A program made the translations under genes and the position numbers. A stretch of DNA of 64,000 nt from Aralia elata (taxonomy: Eukaryota > Streptophyta > Magnoliopsida > Apiales > Araliaceae). Positions 1-11,969 of this stretch are shown one piece after another; within the stretch, counting starts at the first letter, position 1, and each line of letters begins with the position of its first letter. The stretch covers positions 74,165,358 to 74,229,357 of the forward strand of contig CM068377.1 of assembly GCA_034770075.1 (NCBI GenBank), in the 5' to 3' direction. Under the pieces are notes generated by a model that was given only the letters and a program-made list of their open reading frames with translations, ran no database searches and had not been told where the DNA came from.

Positions 1-1814
1 GACTTAATTAAATTGGCTCAATACTTATTTTAAATATAGTAGCACTAGTATGGATTAAAAATTTTTTGGCAAACTAATGGCCCAAACTAATTAAATGTGA
101 GCCCAAGTGATATTAAAATAAAGCCCCATTTGTTAGCCCACTTAGGGAGATATTTTTATGCCACTTAATAATATATATTAAAGCAATAAAGGAAGGCCAA
201 CAAAAAGTGGGAACAAAATAGAAGGGGCCCAGCCGCAAGAAGTTACCTAAAATGGGTGAGTTAGGTTAGTCTTCTAATAGCTTGCTTGTATGGATAACAA
301 TAAAGAAAGTACAATAATTACTTTACACCCATCATCACCAAAGTTTTTTGTCAAATGTGTATGCTTCTTAATGATGGTTAAAATGTATAGATATACTCTA
401 ATGTATCTATAGCTATTGCAAGTATTAGATTTAATAAACCAAAGTAGCTTTGTTTCATATTCATTTCCTAGTTTTAGAGAGAGAAAAATCTACTCTTTTT
501 CTTTCATCCATTCCTTCTCACCAAAATAATAATCATTGAGAGAGCAAGAGGGAGGGGCTCACGGCATGAGGGAGAGATTTTTTTTTCAAAGCTTAAAGTT
601 CCATGATCAAGCCTAGGAAGAAAGGAGAAAGGAAATCAAGAAAAAGGTATAAACAAAACCCTAGTTTAATTTCTTGTTGTTTTGATTTGATTATTGAAGG
701 TATAAAAAGTTATGATCTTAAGGTCTAAAAAAACCCTTATTGCTATATGTTTAAATAATGTTTTATGCATTGGTTAATGCACAACTTGTGATGTTGATAT
801 GTATTTGGTTGGTTAAGAAAAGAGAAAAGGAAAACTAGGTTGGTATTTAAAACAAAACTAGAAAAACCCTAAGCTTTTCATCACTTTTGTAAGCTTATAA
901 CTTGAGATCGCACGCAAAACTCTTTTTTACGATTCCGTACAACAAAGAAAAGTGCTAGGATATATAAGATTAACTATAAAACTCAAGTGGTAAGAAAGAC
1001 TTAAAAAATAGTTTGGTACAAAATTTGTAATTGGACATGTTTTTGGTACAAAACACAGTCCAATATTTTCTCAAAAAAGGAATGAGGCTTGCTGACTGTT
1101 GGGATCCAGGGAGTATTTTCGTCTATTTTTTTTGTACTCTAAAAAACTCTAGAAAAAATTTGGAATTGATAATATGGGACCGTTATCTGACGTCTTGTAC
1201 AAATCTGTAAGATTTTTGACCATATTAGAATAGAAAGTTTATGGATTTTTAAAATCGTTGAATGAAGGACCTATTTGTAAAGATATTTCCTTGAATAACT
1301 CTGTTGTGGGTTTAACTCCAAACATTATGAAATAATTAACTGGGTAGTAATATGTAATATAGCAGAAAACATACCCTGTTAAATTTCTGGGGAATTAGAC
1401 TAACAAAAAAAAGATTCGATTTATGTAAAAATATAAGGCTAAGATTTGGCTATTTTGGACTAATTTAAATATAGTAAAATGGATTTTTAAAAAAATTCAC
1501 GAGAAAAAATAATAATTATATATATTAAGGGGACTATATATAGTCTAATTTTCATGAAAAAGAAAATGATTTTTGAAGATGGTTTGCTATTATTTCATCG
1601 TAAAATGATAAAGTTATGGTATAAATGGATTTAATTAATTATGAGAAGTTAACAATTTGGAAAAAATGGGATTTTATTTTATGAACTTGAGAACCTTAAA
1701 TATGGGTTCATTACAGATTTTTTGATATAGGGTTTTTGGTCATTTGTAAGGTGAATATAATATTTATGAACATTTAGAATGATTTAACATGAATTATTTA
1801 AATAACATGGAAAA

Positions 1815-2262
1815 CAGTTTGAATCCAGCTAGTTTGGAAATTTGGGGTTGGAATCCAGGCTAGCCTGAATTAGTGAATTCAATTATTTGTTGAATAGGTG
1901 TAATCCAGTTTGATGAATTGAATAAAGTGAAATCTAGTCTTGGCTTTTGTTAATTGTAGAATAGTTCGAAACCAGGTTACTACGGATTGGAAAAAATAGT
2001 TTGCTGAATTTAGTGAAAATCTAGTTTAGTTGTATTTGTGAAAGTTAGTGAAATCCAGGTTGCTGGATTATAAAGATTAGTATGAATCCAGGTTGCTGGA
2101 TTGCACAAAATATATTGACTAAATTGAATAGTTTGAATCCATGTGGTGCTGGATTGTAATTCCAGGCTAGATGGGAATCCAGTTTGCTTAGATTGGAATC
2201 CAGTTTGCTAGATTGCCATCTAGTTTACTGGATTTGGAATTCCAGTTTGCTGGAATTGGGTA
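1815..2262. repeat. Cluster of short hairpin repeats (AATCCAG...CTGGATT)
   Basis: At least eight degenerate copies of an inverted-repeat word lie in about 450 bp. Two are identical 18-mers, aatccaggttgctggatt at 2052-2069 and 2085-2102, with 7-bp arms and a GTTG loop. A third, at 2238-2257, has 8-bp arms AATTCCAG/CTGGAATT with a TTTG loop. Its extra base pair is present in both arms, so pairing is kept. Other copies (near 1822, 1857, 1902, 2139, 2167, 2196) are decayed. Spacing is irregular, so this is not a simple tandem array. Confidence 0.7.
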
Positions 2263-2827
2263 CTTAACCTACAGGACTCATAAAAGAAAAGAACTTATAT
2301 AATGAAAAGACTTAGTGTTAATTCATACAAGTAGTGGTACATGTCGTACATCTTTAAATAGTCGATGTATCGTATTACTGGGCTAAACAATTCCTTCATG
2401 GAGCGGAGGTATATACGGAACTTGGCAAACACGGATCTAAACCTCACTGTGAAAAACCAAGTGTTAGACGAGACGGAAACTAAGTTTGTTGGTTTGTATA
2501 TGTGAGAAACCACTTCAGGCATAACTATATTTGAACACTGTTAAAGACTCGGATGTGTAACTTAACTTTTAGAATTGAATGCGATTATGGTCGTTAGATA
2601 GGTGTGTGTTATCTAATATATTGATTATGTGGTTTGAATGGTTAGATAATTTACTTATAACTAAGTGATATTATAAGGTATATATAATGATTAGGCTAAT
2701 TTGCAAGATTGATCTTATAAATGATAGGTCTTTTCAAAAAGAAGTCATATTAAATTGATGTAGCAAGTAGTCAACATCCAAGGCAAGTTTCTAACAAACA
2801 CAACTTCTTACATTGATTGTCAATGTT

Positions 2828-3130
2828 CCTTAACTCAAATCGTTATTGTGCAAGTATCTTTAACTCAATCGTTATTGTGCAAGTAATCCGAACCTAACGC
2901 ATTTAATTTATGCAATTAGGTGTATGTATGCAAGTTATCATCATCCTTTGCCATTTACTTTATTTTTGCCAATGGGATCCCAATACGTTATGCAAGTATT
3001 CTATAAACTTTATTCAGAGCTATCTATTGATTTTAAAATATCTCGTATATTGTCTCAATGTGGATGTATTTATAATCAAAATTGTTCTAATTCATTTGTG
3101 CAAGTGTCCTCACTTGTACAAATTGGTTAT
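2828..3130. repeat. Degenerate tandem repeat with GCAAGT word
   Basis: A 30-bp direct duplication (taactcaa...attgtgcaagta) starts at about 2831 and 2861. Further GCAAGT words follow near 2929, 2992 and 3101 at 50-110 bp spacing. No coding or element signal accompanies them. Confidence 0.45.
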
Positions 3131-4290
3131 AATTATTATAAATTCGACATTTACTTAATTTAACTTCGATTCGTTCATTGTTAAAAGTATCTTATTACTG
3201 AATTGTTATGACTCATAATGAAAATTTGTAATCTAAGCTTGGTTAATGCAAAGGGTGTCCCCACTTGTATGAAATATTGTACATTAATCAATTACCCTTG
3301 AATTCGAAATTCGTTAATTAAGGTTTTTTTCATGATACATACTATTAAATTTCAGTATGTATACTAGTTTAAAAAGATTGTCTACAGCTATTTGTCCCCT
3401 CTCTCACAGCTAAGACACCGATTTGAAAAGTATTTTGGTCGAATGTTTAATTGGGTTATGATAAAGTCGTCAACTTAATTGTTTTAGTTAGGGACCACCA
3501 AACTGAGTTATGAAAACAAACCCTAAATGGGAAAATATTTATGCGCTAAAAGCGGTGATGAAAATTTTATGCGCCAATGGCTGGGTGATGTATTATATTA
3601 GTGTTGAATCAATACCAGGGCACAACGGGACTGAATCATACCTCCCGGGATGTCCGTAAGACCAGACGGTTTCCAGGATGATTTTCTGTTTAAACACCTT
3701 TTTCAAAAATGAAAAGTAAACAGTTCATGAGTCTTTTTGACCACAATCACTCAGTATTCAAAAGTTCACTAAAAAACTCCAGTAGTGATATCTCAAAAAT
3801 CTTAAAATGATTTGATATCTTGTTGTTAAGAATGGTTTTAAATGACTTCAACCACTATTCGATTCGTGGTAGGAAGTAGTCCCTCAAAGCAAAACATTTA
3901 CTTCTTTCAGTGCTATTTATTATTAAATTATTATTACTTGCATGAGCCAATTGAATGCACATATCTTTGCTTTGACATAAATGTTTTCAGCTAAGTGTGA
4001 TCGATCAGAAAGGTTCTTCTGGCAAAGGACAAGGGCAAAGGGGGGATAACCAAAGCTCCAGGATTTAGGTCTTCAAGGTGTTATCTGTAATAATTAGTCT
4101 TTTGTATTTGTTGATCATTATATATTATGTAACCTGTAAGGAATGCAATTAAAGGGTTGTCATAACCTGGGGAATAGACAACTCTGATATAAATTATTAG
4201 AGTTTGTAATTTATTAAACAGCTGCAAAGAAATGGTATCGGTGATGCACCAAGTACGGGTTTCAAGTACCCGGATTTGGGGGCGTCCACA

Positions 4291-4606
4291 GCAAATCTCA
4301 AGGAAGCTTACCAAATGTTCATTCGGATCATCATTGGCCCAATCCCCCAAACTGTACCGAGTTCTGGGAATCATCATCTGAATTGTACCCGGTTAAATCT
4401 CAAAAGTGTTTGCAGTAATAGCTGGCCTCGTGATGCTTGACTTGATCTCATCAATCTTAGGCCATGGCATAGTCCCTTAATGATTTCTGTTCTTTGTTAG
4501 CCATTTTCTCTTTTTCGAGCGTCTTTTGGCAGAACTTTCTCAACTGACGTAACTTATTCTCAAGGTTGTCCTCAGCATTGCATAAGTTCTGGCTATTTTG
4601 AACGTG
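4291..4606 (-). pseudogene. Decayed start of Athila-like gag (element C)
   Basis: On the minus strand this carries the opening part of a gag gene related to that of element A. A short segment near 4510-4530 matches the A segment with the EEQKALRDY word. A later one (about 4300-4350) matches its ANDKPNEHLLSFIEIC stretch. The distance from primer site to the conserved block (about 360 nt) is the same in both elements. The frame has several stops and is not functional. It ends abruptly at 4291, where foreign sequence starts. This is the only coding remnant of C in the window. Confidence 0.7.
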
Positions 4607-4721
4607 TTTGCATAAACGAACCGAAATCACTTGAAACAGGAAATAACAAGAAAAACGAACAAAGTTTAACTAAAACTGAATTAATTAAATTAATACTTGA
4701 AAATTATAAACACAACTATTT

Positions 4722-4739
4722 TCCCCGACAACGGCGCCA
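4722..4739 (-). other. Primer binding site of element C (tRNA-Asp type)
   Basis: On the minus strand this reads TGGCGCCGTTGTCGGGGA, complementary to the 3' end of plant tRNA-Asp with one mismatch. It lies six nucleotides inside the LTR border. This fixes the orientation of C and shows that the flanking LTR is its 5' LTR. Confidence 0.85.
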
Positions 4740-4745
4740 AAAACT

Positions 4746-5618
4746 TGTTTGCCTAATTTTATACTAGCACAAATACGCAAGTATACGCAATCCACAAGTA
4801 ATATAATGATAACAAAGTATCGATCCCACAGAGAAAAAAATTGTAATCTATAATAACAACCACCAATTTGATATTAACCCAATTCTGATTAAACAATCGA
4901 TCAAAGTTTTTTTTTGAATGGCTGGAAATTTAATAATCAATTCAACTAAAACTAACTACCACACAAGTTTGAAAACAGATTTTAAAGACTTAAGACTACA
5001 ACTTCACTTATTGCTTCACTTTGTTTAATACACTTCCTATCAAATTATGTTAATTAGTCCGGATTGTTAATCGAGAACTCCATCAATATTTATGACCATC
5101 TCTCAATTTACCATAAACAAATCAACTCAAATCTACAAATGATAGAATTAAGATGAACACCCTATTTAACTAATCCACTATATCTCTATGTGAATTACCA
5201 TTAAAAAGGATTTAGAGCTCAGGTTTCCTATTAGATTGCATACGGTGAATAGGTATATCTCTATCCTAAACACAAATCATGAATTTCATCGACATGTAGA
5301 AGACGTAATCTCATGCTACTATGGTCAGATCTAAACCTATAATCTATCTCTCGAGTTCATATAGATTATCCCGGTAATTACTGGCCAAATAATTAAGCAA
5401 TTAAACATAAACCATAATAGACAATCCGATAACAGTTAACAATAATTATTCAGGAAGCATATCAATCAAAACTACATAATAAGATCCATTGTAGTCTTAA
5501 AAGAGAATTTAGCTCATAAATAAACTAAAATCCATGATCCACAATTCAAATAGTATTCAGGATTATAAAATAAAAGATAGAGAAGAGAATAAAAACTGAT
5601 GATGCAATCCTTGTATCT
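4746..5618 (-). mobile_element. Element C 5' LTR, distal piece (U5 side)
   Basis: This is the end of an Athila-like LTR on the minus strand. Its CA terminus (TG at 4746-4747 on the plus strand) is followed by a spacer and primer site with the same layout as in element A. The piece stops at 5618, where element A begins. The LTR resumes at 31880. Positions 5614-5618 (TATCT) are the left target duplication of A. No coding sequence. Confidence 0.8.
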
Positions 5619-6340
5619 TGATGAGTGGATTTTATACCTACAAATTGGTTACCTTTTAGGCTCAATTCTTTGTTGTCTTTGAGTATTTTAGTTGTATTTT
5701 ACTTGTTTATTTCATTGATTTTTATAGGATACGACTCTAGATGGGCATTTGTGGAATTATTGGAGGTCAGAGGGCAAAAGCGTAATTTCAGCAGATTGGT
5801 CCACCGCCAGGGCAGCAAACCCATGCCAATCTTGGCGTCAGGGCGAAGCAACCGTCGGGGCGGTCTCCCCAGGCTTATTTCACCACCAAGGCGAGCCCAC
5901 CGTCGGGGCGATCTCCCCAGGCCTTTTCTACCACCGGGGCGATGTAACCCACCGGGGTGAGCTCATCGGGACAGAGGTGCGGCTGGCTTTTATCGCGTCT
6001 GCAGGTAGTGGGTATTCGTTGGAGGAAATTCTTGAGCTCGATGGTGACTAGAAGAGAGAGAATAATCAGTGTATTAAGCATCCAGGGAGTTAATTTCGGA
6101 TTATCCAAGCTTTGCTATACACATTGGGAGCTAAGGTTTGAGCTAACAAAGAGAAGAATAAAAGAAGAGAAAGAACATCATAGCATCAAAAAGGGAGCTG
6201 AAGATTGCATTTCTGAGAAGGAAAGCTAGAGAGAAAGACACCAAACAAGCATCAATTTGGGATTCAATCCAAAAAGGGGTTTTATCTTTCTATCTTCTAG
6301 TATTTCATTCTCATTTTGTAATTCCAAAAGCCATGTATTG
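5619..6340 (+). mobile_element. Element A 5' LTR, first part
   Basis: It starts TGATGAGTGGATTTTATACC and aligns with the 3' LTR from 30232. It carries the GC-rich repeat island at about 5799-5975. Element B interrupts it after 6340. Positions 6336-6340 (TATTG) are the left target duplication of B. Confidence 0.92.
5799..5975 (+). repeat. GC-rich repeat island in element A LTR (5' copy)
   Basis: Several copies of a 38-46 bp unit have cores like CCGTCGGGGCGG followed by CTCCCCAGGC. In the better preserved 3' LTR copy (30413-30622) the core is CCGCCGGGGCGG, with self-complementary arms CCGCC and GGCGG. The surrounding LTR is AT-rich, so the island stands out sharply. Confidence 0.75.
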
Positions 6341-8508
6341 TGTAGACACCCGATTTTTTGCATTTCCTATACTAACCCTGACAGGAGGGCAAAATCGTCA
6401 ATTGAACCCGACACACGAGAATAAAGGGTGGACATAAGGACGAACCCTCAAAACCACCACGACGGGATGATATTGAAGCCGACACGACAGCAAGCGAATG
6501 TCGAGAGTCAGTTACTGATCACTACTGTGCTTACCCACGGATGACGTGGCACGTTTCCCGACGGTTTTTCTGGACTGCCGAGCGCAAAACCCGTCAGCGG
6601 GAACCAACGGTACGACACGAAAATCGAGACGAGGCACGGAAAACGAGAAAATCAGCACAGTTAGCCGCAGATCAATTCGCGGCCAAGGACGGAACTCGAG
6701 GCAAGCACGGGACTCGAAGCGCACGGGACTCGAGCGCGGCTGGGGGGAGAACCAAGGGCCAGCCGCAGATATATCTGGCGGCCCAGCCGCAGATAGATCT
6801 GCGGCTGCCCTTGACAGTGCTATATTAGGCCAGTTCGCATACAGGAAGAAAAAAGAAGAGGATTCAGCAACAGCAGCAGTTTCGGGAGAAGAAGAAAAAA
6901 ACAGCAAGAAAACAGCAAAAATTAGGAGAGAGAAAAGAGTGAAAAGAGTGAGGAATTGTACCAATTTTGTGAGATTATATCTCATATTTTCTACTCTACT
7001 CAATACACACAAATTCATACATACATATTGTGGGGATTAATTGCAAGGTGAAAAAACCATTTGTTCTTAGCATTTTGTTATAACCATTTTGTTAATCTTT
7101 TGGTCATCCGAATTACCTTGAATGTAGTTTTTTCATATGTTATTGTGAAGCCATGGGTTAGGGACTATTAGTGAGGGTCTCATCGGAATGAAATTCCCCC
7201 TAATAGCCCGATGATATCCATTTGGTGCAAATCTTAGCTATTATGATATGGTATCATTCATAGTGTATTTCGATCATCATTGTAAGATATCCTAGAGTGT
7301 TTAGGCATCCCGTTGTTTGTTTATTTTCGTTATATCCATTTGGGTGGTTGTGCAATAAGTTCGGATGTGAGCCTAGGAATGCGACCCCAGTGGTCCAAAT
7401 CCGATGATGGACATTTTTGAATGTATGTAATCGGGTGGATGTATCCGTTATTGTAAATATGTAATCGTCGGGCCTTAAAACGACGCCAAGGCGATAATCG
7501 TGTTTAAGGCCCCGAAATAGTGAAACTTGTGATTGTGGGCGTTTGGGGTTATTTTGATGGTTTACATGCCCATGAATAGCCCCGACGTGTGTTTTATGCT
7601 TGATTGGATTTTGTGACATGAAAAATAATTTTAAAGATTAAACGATGAAGGTTTTTTCCTTAAAATCAAGCAAACTAGGAGGTTAACATCATGTAGCTAA
7701 AATTTGGAGGTGTTAATGAATGTCGATTTCTATTAAACGAGAAGGCTAAAGAAAGTCGTTTTCAAACGTCACTAAAATGGTTTTATATAAAAATAAAACA
7801 ACGTTTTATTAAATCTTGGTGCGTAGGGTGAAAGATATCCTAAAAGTTGCCCATACCATTTTATGAAGGCAATGTATAGATTTCGATTCCTATTTTTACG
7901 AAGGTTTTAAAAACTCTTGTTTTTGCCAAAACGAACGCTTAAATGAAAATCTCATAGTTTTTTGCTAATTAAAATCAATCCTTTTCTCATAAAAGCCTTT
8001 CTCGTTTAAGCCGATGGACGTTCTAAGACATGCTCAAATTAGAACACAATTTTCCCTAATAATCCAAATGATTCTTTTATGCAAGCTCACCACAACATTT
8101 ACATAGGCACACACACACATACACGCACACACACATTTCATGAATTAAAGGATAGGAAAGCATCAAGATTGCGGTAACCGTGCTTCACGGAAGTCGAGGG
8201 GTGCCTAACACCTTCCCCTCACTTAAGCAAGCCCCCGAACTCTATGAATCTCGATTCGCTGCCCATTTCAATCGGAGTCCCATATGAGCGAGCGATTTAT
8301 AAAAAATGAACACTCGGATGAGTTGGGACATCCATTTCAAATATACCAACTGGCGACTCTGGTTTAAATTGGCTCATCATAAAAACAATTTTTAAAAAAC
8401 CCCGTCGACATTAATGCCGACCTTTTCCAAAAAGGCATCTAACAAAAAAGGCTAAAAAATCGGAAAGGGTTACAACCCCCGCGTAAGCGATTCCTCCCGG
8501 CGTCGACA
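6341..8508 (+). mobile_element. Element B 5' LTR (2168 bp)
   Basis: It begins TGTAGACACCCGATT and ends GGCGTCGACA. It matches 18083-20229 along its length, differing mostly by 1-4 nt indels. It holds a near-palindromic island (6760-6812), a CA-rich microsatellite (about 8107-8135) and, near its end, a copy of the primer-site core (8350-8362). Frames inside it recur in the other LTR because the two LTRs are copies; they are not genes. Confidence 0.95.
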
Positions 8509-9244
8509 GCTGGCGACTCTGCTGGGGACATTAGAGGGCTTAAGCCGCATTAAAATCTTGATGCTATCCTATCCTTTAAAATTTATAATTGTGTATGTGC
8601 GTATGACATTTTGACGTCTTTTATTTATTGTTGTGTAAATGTGTGTTGTTGTCCAATGAATGAATGATTGAATGGGTTTTTCTTTACTTCAAAGTAATCA
8701 TTTGCATGCGGTGAGGACGATGAATGTGAATGTATGTTGAGAGAGTACCTCCTCCTGAGGCGAACCCGTCGGTTGCTTATTACTGGACCTCGATGGGGCT
8801 AGCTCCCCGGAGATGGCTCAGGAAACGCAACCACTCAAATCCGCTCCAATCGAAAGGGCTCAAACGAGTAGATTGCGAAGATTTGGGAACCTTCATGCCG
8901 AAAAGCCCGTGAGAGTAACCCCTAGGGTAGGTCAGCCTCTGATAAACCCAACGCAGGAAAAGTCTCTTCATGCCCTTTTTACGTTTCAAGCGTATAAAAT
9001 GTCATGATCCCATTTCATATATACCTTCCCCTGTCGTCAAAAGAGAATACTGACCTCCATGTTTTGCAGGAAACAGCTGTGGGAAGCATAATAAAGTCAT
9101 GTTTAGCATTTGTTATTACACTAAAAGACTACTAACTTTCTCTTTTGCAGGGAAAGATTAAAAAAAAACCCAAAACACAAAAAATTTATAGCTTTAGCAT
9201 GCATCCGCATCCTTTTCATTGCCCAAGACTGAACTTCGAACCGT
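8509..9244 (+). other. Element B untranslated leader
   Basis: Between the 5' LTR and gag lie the primer site and about 700 nt of leader. A GC-richer stretch at 8700-8975 has short open frames on both strands, but none looks like a protein family I know and all overlap one another. I treat it as leader RNA, where packaging signals would be expected. No packaging motif can be named from sequence alone. Confidence 0.6.
8511..8528 (+). other. Primer binding site of element B (tRNA-Arg type)
   Basis: TGGCGACTCTGCTGGGGA lies two nucleotides after the LTR terminus. It is complementary to a 3' end of the form UCCCCAGNNGAGUCGCCA, as in plant tRNA-Arg. The Arg assignment is from memory of plant tRNA ends and agrees with Ogre-type elements. 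Confidence 0.8.
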
Positions 9245-11250
9245 TTGCCTGCAGGATTGCTCCTCAAAACCCGTTCGCAGTCTAAGAAAGCCCAGGTCTC
9301 TAACTCTGAAATGGCTGATCTTCCCAATCATAGTTCCATCTCTCGGGAAGAGTTTGATGATTTTAAAAAAGCAGATGATGGAAATGGCCACAATGCTAAA
9401 AGAACAGTTCTTAATCAGACAGGATCCGTCAAACCAGGGACCGCACAATGTACCACCGCCAGGGGGTGACCAGAATCCTCCTAAGGATGATGCAATCCTA
9501 TTTAAAAATAACCAACATCAGCTTAAGGACGGGCCGATCCTCCCAAAGGTCATTCCTGCCCTCAACAAGACAGTAATCACAATTCCAGAGGCGGGAAGAT
9601 ACTGATGACCTTCGCAGGGAAAATGAAGCAGATGGAGGAGAGACCAATCCAATCTCTAAGGGGCATAGGCTCCTTGGGTAGGGTTAATTATGCAAGATTT
9701 GCGTGTCTTCCCCGGAAATCCAGATATCCAGAGAAATTTAAGATCCCCGAATTCGAGAAATACAATGGGGAAGGGGATCCTTACACTCACCTGAAAATAT
9801 ATATTGGAGAACTGGGGTCCTATGCGGAAGACGAAAGGATTAAGGATGCAATTATTCCAGAAAAGCTTGACGGGGGAGGCGAGGATCTGGTATTGCCCGT
9901 CTCGATAATGCCCGGATTCATAATTGGGAGGAGCTGGCCCATACCTTTCTGACACAGTATAGCTTTCAGGCACAGATGGCCCCTGATTAGAACGCTATCA
10001 AATGACAAAAATCAAGAAGCAACCAAGGGAAACCTTCAGGGACTATGCCCAAACGATGGAGGGGTATGGCCGCACAAGTGAATCCTCCAATGAGTGAGTC
10101 AGAGATGGTGATGACCTTTGTGGATATACAGGAAGCACCTTATTATGAGCGGGTCATATCAGGGATTGGAAGATCTTTCGCCGAGATGATAAAACCACGG
10201 AGAAATGGTGGATATGGGGTTGAAATCGGGAAAAATCCGGGACTTCACAGCTCTTGAAAACGGCTGCGGAACAAATCCAAAGTGGGAATTATGGCAGTAC
10301 TTTCCCGCAGGCCCCAAAAGCGAAAAGAGGAAGATGTCTCTCTCGTGCTGCAGGGGATCATCCAGGAAAGTGGAGAATAGCCCTCCTGTACAAATACAGA
10401 GATTTGGGCCGCCCCGGGCAACCCAATTTTGATAATCCCAGAACGGACGGACGCGAAGGAGGTTTGAGACCACGCAGAGTCGGGTATTCACCCCGCTTGG
10501 GGATCCCTCTTTGAGCAGATATTTGGCAATATTGATATCACAGAGGAAGATTGTCGATTTGGCACCTCCATCGTGACCCGACAGGGAAGAAAATTTGACC
10601 CCAGTAAAAAGTGTTGCATATCATTCGGGTTCCCCGGGTCATGACACTCAAGAATGTTGGACGCTGAAACACATAATTCAAAACCTGATTGATAGCGGGG
10701 AAAATCGTGGTGGAGCAGCCCGAGCCGCCAAATGTTTAAAATCAATCCCCTACCGAAGGCATGATGGGGGAGGGGTCCAATATGGTAGAAGCCATCGAAA
10801 CTGAAGGACCGCCAAGGCGAAATTATATGACAAGGATTGATGAGATGGTTGGCATGACGGGTGCTCAGGAGAATATGCAAGGGGCACCGGTTAGGTTGAC
10901 GGGTGCAAGCCGGAGTATCACAGGGGGGCCTATCAAGTTAACGGCTCCAAGAACCTCTCATCATCGCAGCAAGACCACAGATCCCTATTTGCAATCTAAA
11001 AAACAAGTACCGTGGAACTACGGGGGTGTATTAGAGGAGGCGGCCAGTGTGTGCTTCCGTAACATCAAAGGGGAATCCCTTGTACCTTCCAGGAAGAGTC
11101 CTCAAGAGTAAGAGAAAGGAGAACGAGAGGATATCCGAGGAAAAAGCCGTGGAGTTTCTTGGAAAAGATGGACCATCCGGAAGTAAGGGGGATCGGGACG
11201 GTGAGCGAAGGAATCGACTCTAAACGTCGATCATCACGGATTTGGTGTTA
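9245..11250 (+). pseudogene. Element B gag (frameshifted)
   Basis: The capsid/nucleocapsid precursor packages the element RNA. A plausible start is ATG 9245, or the downstream ATG 9311. The frame shifts at an A-run near 9366-9371 and again several times. Recognisable parts are a basic N-terminus, a helical segment with PEFEKYNGEGDPYTHL (about 9748-9800) typical of Tat gag, and a degenerate zinc-knuckle-like stretch near 10600-10670 (histidines, SGSPGH, ECW). At least five frame changes make it non-functional as written. Indel-rich differences between the B LTRs suggest that some are sequencing errors. Confidence 0.75.
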
Positions 11251-11276
11251 TCGTTTCCAGCGACCACTGCAGAATC

Positions 11277-11969
11277 TTGGCCAAAATCCTGGGGGGGGCT
11301 CACATTCCCAAGAAAATTAGCCAAGAAAGTTTCGGCCGCCTAGTGGACCATCTGCTAGAGAACAATGTGCTATCATTCACAGATGATGATATCCCGAAAG
11401 AGGGAAGGGGGCATCGGAGACCGCTGCACATCGCAGTGATCTCATCAGGGTATGTCATGAATGGGGTGCTGATTGATGGGGGATCAGCACTGAATATTTG
11501 TCCCCCCCTCAGTACACTGAGAAAAATGAACATTAATCTCAATGCGCTTGCGGGCCAGTCACGTGGTGGTGCGAGCCTTCGATGGATCCCGGAAGGATAC
11601 ATTGGGAGAAATAGAGTTGAGTTGCCCGTGGAGATAGGGCCGTGTACTTTCGACATTTCCTTTCAGGTATTGGATATCTCGGCCAGTTATAACATGTTGT
11701 TGGGAAGACCATGGATACATATGGCCGGGGCAGTTCCCTCTACACTACACCAACAAATCAAGTTCATCGTCAGCGGGAATCTGGTAACAATCTACGCAGA
11801 GCGTAATGACCCTTTTCCCTCCAAGAGGGGTCTGCCAGTAATCAATGTGGACGAATCTGCGGCGCCTGCCAGTTTTCAAGCACTGGAAATCAGCTCTCCA
11901 CACTATAGAGGTCTGGGAGCTCCAGCCATAAAATCGAAAGCCTCCCCTGAGCTCTGCCTTCGTTGCTAG
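11277..11969 (+). pseudogene. Element B aspartic protease region
   Basis: An open stretch of 230 codons carries the retroviral-type aspartic protease. The active-site motif LIDGGS is at residues 65-70, with Asp67 as the catalytic residue, followed by ALNICP. A second hydrophobic block with LLGRPW lies near residues 140-145. The protease cleaves the Gag-Pol precursor. Upstream linkage to gag is broken by frameshifts, and downstream sequence to 12560 is a decayed linker. The D-G-G form rather than D-T/S-G is common in plant Tat elements. Confidence 0.85.

Larger units (their letters stand above)
1..4290. other. AT-rich non-coding repeat DNA, LTR-like
   Basis: I see no convincing gene. All frames are short and interrupted. 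The sequence has the texture of LTR or leader DNA: TAGCCC-rich words near 80-150, a purine-rich leader-like stretch at 470-650, a hairpin array at 1815-2262 and a degenerate tandem at 2828-3130. The right border at 4290/4291 is sharp: gag sequence of element C stops there. Read on the minus strand, the abutting sequence begins TGTGGACGCCCCCAAATCC, a plausible LTR start. No matching primer site or target duplication was found to the left, so the unit may run out of the window or be truncated. Confidence 0.5.

Noticed and set aside
2910..3163. Two overlapping 79-82 codon frames, hydrophobic
   Set aside because: AT-rich repeat DNA gives Ile/Leu/Tyr-rich chance frames; no start context or homology seen.
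6512..7040. Overlapping frames of 164-168 codons on both strands in the B 5' LTR, recurring at 18168-18656
   Set aside because: They lie in LTR DNA, overlap on opposite strands, and recur only because the LTRs are duplicates. No family resemblance.
7254..7619. Minus-strand frame of 121 codons in the B LTR
   Set aside because: It is not preserved in the other LTR, where one-base indels break it, and has no recognisable motif.
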